Shown here: positions 56,285 to 64,000 of the stretch, piece by piece
How the letters are laid out: each line of letters opens with the position of its first letter
Position numbering within the stretch: position 1 is the first letter of the stretch
Origin: Silene conica
Taxonomy: Eukaryota; Streptophyta; Magnoliopsida; Caryophyllales; Caryophyllaceae
DNA: 64,000 nucleotides
Direction: 5' to 3'
NCBI GenBank assembly: GCA_029255685.2
Contig: CM055319.2
Span: 12,324,747 to 12,388,746, forward strand
Notes under the pieces: model-generated
Databases searched by the model: none
What the model was told of the DNA's origin: nothing
The model's input: the letters and a program-made list of their open reading frames with translations, nothing else
Made by a program: the position numbers and the translations under genes

Positions 56285-56466
56285 GGCCCTGTTCTTTCTG
56301 GCGTATTTTCAACTTGTTTGAGTTCGGTTTAGTTCTATTCAGTACAGTTCAGTTCTGTTCAGTTCAGCTCAACTCCATTCACTTCAGTTCAATTCAGTTC
56401 AGCTTCATATAATTCAGTTCAGTTCAGTTCAATTCAGTTTAGCTCAGCTTTATTAAGTTCAACCCA

Positions 56467-56521
<55 letters not shown>

Positions 56522-57019
56522 GTTATTATTTACTACAGTATTATTATTATTCTTATTTTATATTTTTTCATTAATTACAAATTATTATTATTGTTGTTGT
56601 TGTTGTTGTTTATTAGTATTATTTTTATTATTATTATTTTATAGTAGATATTTAATACTTATTTATTATTATCATCATTACTAGCAGTAGTAGTGAAACA
56701 TTGGAGTAGAGAAAAATGTACTTTTTAAAATAAAATTTGATAACATTCAAATAGTAATATTTGTTAACATAATCAAAAATCATAATCTTCAAAATATAGA
56801 TATCATTAATACAAAAGACACCATCTATGTTGCTTTATTATTGACTTCCATATTATCTTGATGTGCTTCATTATCTTGGTCATTATAGATACCAATAACA
56901 CACCCTATTCATTCGAACTTTGCCCATGAGTTTCTTCCGTTCTTTATCATCCATATTTGAATTTGTTCTTCCTTGAGTACTTTGATGTTGTATAATTAGT
57001 ATACCAAACTTATAACTTA

Positions 57020-57050
<31 letters not shown>

Positions 57051-57083
57051 TCAAACCGCAAACTTTTATTAATCAAACAAAAG

Positions 57084-57136
<53 letters not shown>

Positions 57137-57319
57137 GTTCAGTTTAATTAAACTTCATTCATTTTTATTAATTTAAGCTTCATTCAGTTCAGTTCCGTTC
57201 CGTTCAGTTCAACTCGATTAAATTCAGCTCAGTTCAGTTAAGTTCAATTCAGTTCAGCTCGATTCAGTTCAATTCAGTTTAGTTCAATTCAGCTCTAAAA
57301 AGCCAGAAGGAACAAAGTC
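56285..57319 (+). mobile_element. Tourist-like element, copy 3 (diverged)
   Basis: Starts GGCCCTGTTCTTTCTGGC and ends GCCAGAAGGAACAAAGTC. TTA at 56282-56284 and 57320-57322 is the target duplication. Pentamer arrays at both ends (TTCAG type) and several ATT runs (56468-56522, 57022-57050, 57088-57136). The core is only partly like copies 1 and 2. Confidence 0.75.
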
Positions 57320-57365
57320 TTATAGTTGAACGCAGTAATAAGAACTAATTGATATTTAAATAATA

Positions 57366-57930
57366 CTCCTTCTATTTTTATCCAAATGATATGTTTGTTT
57401 TATCAATTTTGTCAGCGCACGTTTTACGTGTTGAATATATTTAGTTACGTATTTGTAAAAATTATAAAATTTATATATTTTCAACGTACTTATAAAGACG
57501 TATTAAACAAGACTCCATGTGAATATATTTTCTCTTATACTTCCTCCATTCAAATCCAAAATGTAGTTTTGCTTTTTGCACAAATATTAATAAATAGGTT
57601 AAAAAATTATTTAAAGTACAATTGGATATGTGTAAGGTGTTTTTTTATTAATTTAAATGGGTGATAGTTGATTAATGGTGGGCCATTCAATGACATTTTG
57701 TGTAAATAATTGATATTCATAAGGACACTTTAGTAATTTTTTAGGCTTTAATAGGAAAGTGGTAGTTTGGATATGAATGGATTAAAATGGAATAAGTGTA
57801 GATTGGATATGAATGGAGGAAGTATATTAAGAGAAAATTGGAATTTCAGATTCACTGGTAATTAGTATATAAAATAGAAATATATCATTTGGATAAAAAT
57901 GAAGGATAAAAATGAAAGAGTGCAACGGAG
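57366..57930 (+). mobile_element. Stowaway MITE, outer
   Basis: Starts CTCCTTCTATTTTTATCC after TA. The other end is ...GGATAAAAATGAAAGAGTGCAACGGAG. The terminal CTCCNTC... pattern is that of Stowaway (Tc1/mariner). It is interrupted by a second Stowaway. Confidence 0.65.
57540..57822 (+). mobile_element. Stowaway MITE, inner
   Basis: CTTCCTCCATTCAAATCC at one end and GGATATGAATGGAGGAAG at the other, flanked by TA (57538-57539 and 57823-57824). 283 bp, nested within the Stowaway at 57366-57930. Confidence 0.75.
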
Positions 57931-58321
57931 TGTTTTAGAGAGTATATAGAGTAATTGGTATCTTGTAGCCTATAGACGGCAGGACCCCTAAACTTGCCTA
58001 ATCAAGAGATTTGAGAGACATTACTAATAACTTGTAGGGAAGAAATGGCAGTGAAAAATGGCAGTAAAATCCTGAGTGTCACTGCCAACTGCATCAAAAG
58101 AGAAACAAACAAACAAAACTCAAAGCACCTTCATTCATCGGGAACCTAATACTTTCACTCTTCATTTCTCTTTTATCTCTGCATTCGTAGCGTGCTCTCT
58201 TTGCTCTATATTCCACCCCAAAACAATCCAACAACCCAGTAACTTCTCTACTCCTATTTAATAACTATGCAAATTCTCTCTCTTTCTTTTTTTTTTTTTT
58301 TTTTTTTTTTTATAAAAAGAG
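57931..58321. other. spacer between Stowaway and Tourist-like elements
   Basis: No gene seen. A run of T ends near 58311. The small open frame 58076-58261 has no domain. Confidence 0.5.
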
Positions 58322-58324
58322 TAA

Positions 58325-58939
58325 GGCCCCGTTCTTTTGGACTTCAAGTCACTTAACTTAAGTTCACTTCAATTCCTATAAGTTCAGTTCAGTTCAGATC
58401 CTATAAGTTCAGTTCAGTTCAGTTCCTATAAGTTCAGTTCAGTTCCTATAAGTTCAGTTCAGTTCAGTTCAGTTCAGTTCCTATAAGTTCACTTCATATA
58501 AACTCAATTAAGAAAAGTTATATACGGAGTATTATTTTTAACAAGCGATACAAACATTTCGCTTTAATTATTCGATACACGTCATCTATAAAAAAAAAAA
58601 CAACTCATTAATAATTTACCGGTCTTTTACTCTCTAATTAATGTCAAACTATCATCCTCATTAATGCCAAAAAACAACAACTCATCATACGACGCCCTCA
58701 CCCTCACCAATTGTCACTCTCCCATTAATCAGTTTTTTCATCACCATTGTTAGAGAAAATAAATGGTTAGAGAAATTGTAATAGTGAATTATTTTTATCG
58801 TAATGTAATTGTAGTATAATGTATGAACTATGAACAAACCATTATATACAAAGTTGGAAATATTTTAAACTACCTTGTGTTTTAGACTAATTTTTTGTAT
58901 CAATGTCATCTATTGGTTAATAATAATAATAATAGTAAT

Positions 58940-58992
<53 letters not shown>

Positions 58993-59357
58993 AAACAATA
59001 ATAATAATAATAATAATAGTTAACTTAAATTAAAATAAAGTTAATTAAATTCGGATTTTAGAAGTTCAGTTTAGATCTTATAAGTTCAGTGCAGTTCAGA
59101 TCTTATAAGTTCAGTTCAGTTCAGTTCCTATAAGTTCAGTTCAGTTCCTATAAGTTCAGTTCAGTTCAATTCAGTTCAGTTCCTATAAGTTCAGTTCAGT
59201 TCCTATAAGTTCAGTTCAGTTCAATTCCTATAAGTTCAATTAAGTTCAGTTCCTATAAGTTCAGTTCAGTTCTTATAAGTTCAGTTCAGTTCAGTTCAGA
59301 TCCTATAAGTTCACTTCAGTTCAGTTCAGTTAAGTTTCAGTCCAAAAGAACAGGGCC
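58325..59357 (-). mobile_element. Tourist-like element, copy 2 (inverted relative of copy 1)
   Basis: GGCCCCGTTCTTTTGGACT and AGTCCAAAAGAACAGGGCC ends, flanked by TAA (58322-58324 and 59358-59360). 1,033 bp. Pentamer arrays, ATT/AAC run (58918-59025) and the unique core read in the opposite orientation to copy 1. Confidence 0.85.
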
Positions 59358-59360
59358 TAA

Positions 59361-59825
59361 GAGTCTTGTTTATCCATCACAAGTTGATGACGGACATATC
59401 CGTTATAAGTTAAAAACGAATATTTTACTATCAAAATAAAGTAAGTGGATATGTAAGTGGATCTGTCTTCAGTCTGTGATGAATAGTGCACGTCTTCAAT
59501 GACAATTTGTGTTTTTTAAAAGTAAATCTGTTACAAGCTTACGGCCTACTATTTTTATTACCTATGTGAATAGTTATGACAAAATTAACCCAAATTCTCA
59601 TTTGTGACGGCGGTATCCATCACAAGCTTGTGATGGATACCATTTTCTCTCACAAAATACTCACTTTTTCTCTCTCTCCGACACTATTCATGTGGTCCCC
59701 TTTCTTCATTAACACATTTTGTATCCATTTTATCTCACAAAATATCCGTCACAAATGGTGACCCGTCGCAAACAATACTTACTACAAAATTAAAGGAGCA
59801 TGTTTATTTAGAGAGTAACAATCTA
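59361..59825. other. MITE-like fragments with CATCACAAG words
   Basis: CCATCACAAGCTTGTGATGG at 59617 is a perfect inverted repeat; CATCACAAGTTGATGACGGA (59387) and CCGTCACAAATGG (59747) are similar. Perhaps fragments of one or two MITEs. Ends were not defined. Confidence 0.4.
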
Positions 59826-60516
59826 CTAGTTTTATACCCGTGCAAAATTGCACGAGTATATATTTTTAGGAAAAATGTGGTGAATAATTAATATTACCGA
59901 ATAGTGTCAATAATACGTGAATATTTTGCATTCAATTTCTATTATATTGATAATACGTTAAAATGCATGTTTTAATTAAAATTTAGAACATTAAATTAAG
60001 TACCAAAAAATGTAAATATTACTATAAAATCAAAACAGTTGCGCAAATGAATAACGATTACATTATCCTTCAAGAAAACATAAATATAAAATTAATATTT
60101 CTGAAACTAATTTGATTCTAAAAACTGAAAAGTTACATGATAAACTACATTATTTTATATGGTCGGTTTTTTATTGCCGTAAATTGTTAATTATTATAAT
60201 CTTCATTTTAATTATTTAAATTGTTGTCTAATCGTTTTAGACGGACATATATATCCGATTATATAATATTTAATTTTATGTTATACAAATTAACAGTTTT
60301 TCTTAGAAATTCATGTTTACGAATTTATATAAATGTTACGTAATATTTCTGAAACTACGATATCAGGTATTTATTTAGAATATCGGCGGTTATGACTCGG
60401 GAAATTCATCAAGCACATTGCGGGACCCACCTGAGAGAATTTTAAAAAAAAATCAAAACCTGCGTTGATGACGTGGCTCAACCAGGGCTTCTGAAATGTT
60501 TCTTTAATTATATAGA
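59826..60516 (-). mobile_element. non-autonomous Helitron
   Basis: On the minus strand it starts TCTATATAATTAAAG at 60516 and ends in a hairpin ACTCGTGCA...TGCACGGGT followed by ATAAAACTAG at 59826. It lies between A and T, the Helitron target. 691 bp, no Rep/helicase. Confidence 0.75.
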
Positions 60517-60545
60517 TATGAATTTTTTACATCTATCCATTTGAG

Positions 60546-61260
60546 CAGGGCGGACCCGAGTAGTCCATTGGTGTGACAAGTGCTACACCATTAAATTTCA
60601 TAATTTTCTCATTAATTATCTTATCCTTCTCGTAATCCTTAATTACTCCCTATTTTGCTCAAAATATTTATTTGCTTATTTATTAATGTCACAATTTCAA
60701 CAATTTATTTGCTTAAACAATTTAGACTTTCCAAATTCTCTGACATAAAAACTGATCAAAATTTCCGTGTAAGTATGTTATTTTAGTCATTACCTAGCCT
60801 ACTTTTTTATGTTTTGATAGTATTTTTTCATAAATTCGATTTATAGTTATTTTCTTTTAGCAATTAATAATTATAAGTTAAATGATAGCAATAAGTTTTT
60901 TAAAAAAAAAAATAGCAAAGAATGAAATTTATGGACTTATTAATAAGCAATATCATCAATTTGAACCGATAAATAATTTGTTTTGAGCATTGTATTTATT
61001 TTTTTAAAAGCTCATTTAAAAAACAACATTTGTCTTAAGTTTCAAACGTATTTAATATCATACCATTTGACTAGATAAGACAAAACAAATGTTTATTATT
61101 ACCAAAATACTACTTATGTTATCTATATGCAAGTGATAGATTTTTTGATTTGTTTTTTTTTTTTTTATCTTAGGACGGATTCAGATATATCCGGCCGTCT
61201 TAAAATAGTTGTTGATTTTTTGCTATATCGGAATTTAAAGTGAGTCTGAGTCCGCCCCTG
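60546..61260. mobile_element. hAT-like MITE
   Basis: CAGGGCGGACCCGAGTAGTC at one end and GAGTCTGAGTCCGCCCCTG at the other. CAGGGGCGGA is the start of many plant hAT elements. The flanking octamers CATTTGAG and CATTACTG agree at five positions only, so the target duplication is doubtful. No transposase. Confidence 0.6.
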
Positions 61261-61600
61261 CATTACTGCACATGGGTAATAGTGTAATACTTGTCAGTCA
61301 CACACTTGTGAAAAATATGTCAATCCCAACGAAGAGCTGATGTAATGGCTATTCCGTTCTTTTTAGCTACTTTAAGTTCATTTCTTTATTGGTTAACTCT
61401 AGATATTCGGTGCAGTTTTGTTCAACCTGGTTAAATTTTATTCAATTTTTTTATTCACAAAATTAACTTTTGGTTTAATTCCATTGAGTTAACCTTTGCT
61501 TCATTAAGTTAAGTTGAGTTCAGCCCAACTCCATTTAATTTAATTCTGCTCCTATCTGCAAAAAAAAAAAAAAACAATATACTGTAAATTTTTTTTTGAT
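61261..61600. repeat. decayed TTCAG-type repeat
   Basis: CCGTTCTTTTTAG near 61357 resembles the Tourist-like end, and TTAAGTTAAGTTGAGTTCAG-type words follow (61494-61530). Heavily decayed, no second end. Confidence 0.35.
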
Positions 61601-61786
61601 AATGATATGGCGCCACCCGATGACGATCAATTTCGGCTTCACTTCTCATATATAGCCCATTTAATTGTGCTTTCCATTTTTTTTTTTTTGCAAGAAAGTA
61701 TTGCTCATGTATTCCAAATCAAAGGATTACATGAGTTTTTGCTTACAAAAGAATATATCCACTATGTATTAAAACCTATGGGAAGA

Positions 61787-62656
61787 CTATTCTTGTACAT
61801 GTAAAACATTCAATATTTCTTCATGAACTACTTCCTTAGTTCTATGTAATAGCATTGCTTTGACTAAAAGTTGGATTTCCTGAAAAATAGCTGCTATGGG
61901 TCTTTCACATGTCCCAAAAGCGCGCTGATTTCGTTCCTGCCAAATGCTGTCGACAAGGCACCCCTTACCACAACTCAGCCATTTATGCTTCCAGTGTCTT
62001 CGTTGATGTCTTCCATGAATCCAACATATTAGTTCATCCAAATTAGTCTGAGAGAGACTCACTTGCATCCAAGCCCCCATTATGTTTAGCAAAGTTGAGG
62101 TGAAGGAGCATTGAAAGTAAAGGTGAGCATTAGTTTCAGCTTGCTCCTTACATAAGTAGCATCTGTTGGCCAAGTGAAATCCTCTTATTTGAACTTTATC
62201 CATTGTGGCAAGCTTCTGTTGAATGGCCATTAGAAGGCAGACTCTATGTTTGGGGATTCCAACGTACTTATGTAATGCTTTATAAACAGGGAGCTTTTGT
62301 CCTGTGTTTCTGATGCAATCATACACAGCTCTGACAGAGAACTTTCCTTTACTGATTTCTGCCGCTATTAGATTCTTCACAGCCTGCATTCCTCCCATCT
62401 TCATACTGATATCATCTCTTACTTGAAGTATCCCTTTTAAACACGCCGGATAGTGCTGCTTGAGAGGAAGATGCCAGATATCAACATCATTCAAATAATA
62501 TAATTGCATCCATTTGATCCACATAGCCCCTTTATTAGCATCTATTTGCCACAACCATTTGAGAAGGGAAGCTTTGTTCCAATCATGAAAATCTTTGATA
62601 TGGAAACCACCTTCATCCCAAGGCTTGCAAGTGTTATCCCAAGATTTAAAAATCAT
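61787..62656 (-). pseudogene. LINE ORF2, C-terminal part with zf-RVT region
   Basis: 289 residues. An early segment (CKPWDEGGFHIKDFHDWNKA, LLKWLWQID) is typical of the region after RT in plant LINEs. Then comes the zf-RVT pattern: IPKHRVCLLMAIQQKL, CYLCKEQAETNAHLYFQC. The C-terminus carries many basic residues. The region is thought to help bind the element's RNA. An in-frame TGA near 62684 separates it from the piece at 62681-62872. Confidence 0.85.
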
Positions 62657-62680
62657 TCTCTTATGATCATCAGATCTCCC

Positions 62681-62872
62681 TCAAAATATGTCCATGCTTA
62701 GCTGATTAACGGTCCTGCACACTAACTTTGGAAACAAGAGACTAGTACTCCAGAAATTTAGCATCCCAAAGAGCACAGTGTTAAGAATAAGAGCCCTGCC
62801 TGCATAAGATAGGTGATGCGTGTTAAACTTACTTTTGATGCTTTGAACTTTGATAATGAGAGGACTGTACAT
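62681..62872 (-). pseudogene. LINE ORF2, post-RT segment
   Basis: SYAGRALILNTVLFGMLNFWS matches the post-RT (thumb) segment of plant LINEs, commonly LSYAGRLQLI..V. It is one codon phase with the downstream piece, broken by a TGA, and in a different phase from the upstream RT piece. Confidence 0.8.
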
Positions 62873-63020
62873 GTCTTTGGTGAGCCTTGCTTGGTTGATG
62901 GGTACCCCCAGGTACCCAAAAGGGAATTTTCCTTCTTTGATACCTATGGCATCTAAGATGGAATGCTTTAAGGTATTAGTAGTGCCCCCTATATAGGCCT
63001 CTGTCTTCTCTAGGTTTGGG

Positions 63021-63983
63021 CTAAGACCAGACCATTGAGAGAACTGCTGCCTGCACAGAAGGCAAGTCTCCTCTAGTGAATATCATTAGGTCATCAACAA
63101 ACACTAGCTGGGTTATATTTAGCCTAGTGCATTTAGGGTGATAGGACACATCTGGCATGCGACACATAGTTCTTAATTTTCTGGAAAGTATCTCCATACT
63201 TAGCACAAAAAGAAATGGGGAGAGGGGATCTCCCTGTCTTACACCACTTCTGCCTTTGAAGAAGCCATGATGGGATCCATTGATGTTCAAGGTAAACCAG
63301 GAGCCTGTCACACAGCTCATTATCCAATCAATGAATTTTTGGGGAAAGTTCAACTGAGATAGCAGATCCTTCAAGAAAGGCCATTGCAGTGTGTCAAATG
63401 CCTTACTTATGTCCACTTTTAGCATACATCTAGGAGTTATATGCTTCCTAGAGTATCCTTTGAGAAGACCCGGAGTGAGAAAGACATTTTCAAATAAGCT
63501 CTTATCCTGTACGAAAGCAGCCTGTTCAGGTCCAATAAGTTTAGGCATAATAAGCTTCAGTCTGTTGGTGAGAATTTTTGAGATGGTTTTATAAATGACA
63601 GAACAACAAGAGATGAGTCTGAAATCTTTGACAGTATGAGAAGTAGAGAGCTTTGGGATAAGGGTTACCACTGTGACATTTGCTTGCTTTGGTAGAAAAG
63701 CAGACTCAAAAAAATTTGCAACTGCCCCACAAAAATCTGTCCCAACAATCTCCCAAGCAGCCTTAAAGAACCCTGCAGAGAACCCATCAAGCCCTGGGCT
63801 CTTATTAGAATCAATATCAAACAAAGCTTGCTTAATTTCAGCTTGAGTAATAGTCTGGATAAGTCTTTCATGATCCTCAGTATCCACAATGGGACCAGAA
63901 GAAATGATATCAGCAGGAATCTGTTGAACTGCAGCAGCAGTACCAAATTGATGGGAGTAATAATCCACAAAAGCATCACCCAC
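63021..63983 (-). pseudogene. LINE ORF2, reverse transcriptase domain
   Basis: 320 residues. RT motifs in order: KSPGLDGFSAGFFKAAW, VTLIPK, FRLISCCSVIYKTISKILTNRL, QAAFVQDKSLFENV, CMLKVDISKAFDTLQW, GVRQGDPLSPFLFVLSMEIL and the catalytic FVDDLMIF. The usual plant LINE has FADD, so the Val is mildly odd but may be tolerated. The frame leaves the LINE phase at about 63045 (…AAVLSMVWS then stop), a frameshift. The upstream part including the endonuclease is outside the window. Confidence 0.9.
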
Positions 63984-64000
63984 ATTTTGTAATCCAGTGT

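Larger units (their letters stand above)
61677..64000 (-). mobile_element. L1-type LINE, 3' part
   Basis: Reverse transcriptase and C-terminal zinc-finger regions on the minus strand, followed by about 100 bp of 3' region and a run of 13 A (61677-61689 as T). The element runs out of the window on the right, so its 5' part, endonuclease and target duplication are not seen. One frame change near 63045 and at least one in-frame stop near 62684 show that it is broken. Confidence 0.85.

Noticed and set aside
58076-58261. Small possible peptide before the T run
   Set aside because: No signal peptide, no domain, low-complexity leader-like sequence between two MITEs.

Overview
This window looks like a repeat-rich intergenic block from a flowering plant, probably a eudicot. 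That rests on Athila, chromovirus and Ty1/copia LTR elements, CACTA, Helitron, Tourist, Stowaway and hAT-type DNA elements, an L1-type LINE, A+T-rich spacers and plant-style splice and TATA signals. A Caryophyllales origin is only a guess. I found no host gene I would defend. The only candidate is a small acidic reading frame near 676-843, which may belong to the CACTA element beside it.

Layout. Positions 1-2177 end in a CACTA terminus. Positions 2178-6620 hold a decayed Ty1/copia pol carrying two LTR insertions (an Athila-type LTR and a chromovirus-type solo LTR with a near-perfect target duplication). Positions 6620-9940 hold LTR fragments, degenerate TTCAG repeats, a tiny poly(A) retro-insert and a LINE scrap. 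Positions 9945-53657 are one nest about six layers deep: an old chromovirus (LTRs 9945-10827 and 52562-53657) was entered by an Athila-type element (11971 to about 52560). Its LTR received another Athila-type solo LTR (13358-49592), which received a long-LTR Ty3/gypsy element without recognisable genes (14749-49571). That element received a Ty1/copia element with pol (19030-36061, target duplication AAAGT) and, in its right LTR, a gag-only Athila-type element (39334-47983, target duplication GCTGG). The copia element in turn received a gag-only relative (24469-32793, target duplication ATGTG). LTR divergence falls from outside to inside, ending with two LTRs identical over 1,273 bp. Positions 53658-61260 are a cluster of DNA transposons: three >1 kb Tourist-like elements filled with TTCAG/TGAAC pentamers, a 522-bp element between two of them, a Stowaway within a Stowaway, a Helitron and a hAT-like element. 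Positions 61677-64000 are the 3' part of an L1-type LINE on the minus strand.

The most unusual content is not protein coding. The gypsy LTR holds a tandem array of 10-11 units in which an invariant core of about 24 nt is flanked by arms that differ from unit to unit but remain complementary, with the exceptions being G.U pairs on the sense strand. This array lies between two hairpins with GUAA loops whose stems also covary, and downstream of five long G+C-rich hairpins. Separately, four diverged copia LTR families share a predicted three-helix fold whose stem sequences differ but stay paired. Finally, at least eight elements from different LTR lineages carry a short tract of G+C-rich palindromes, often just upstream of a TATA-like box. 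All of these can be tested by covariation analysis.
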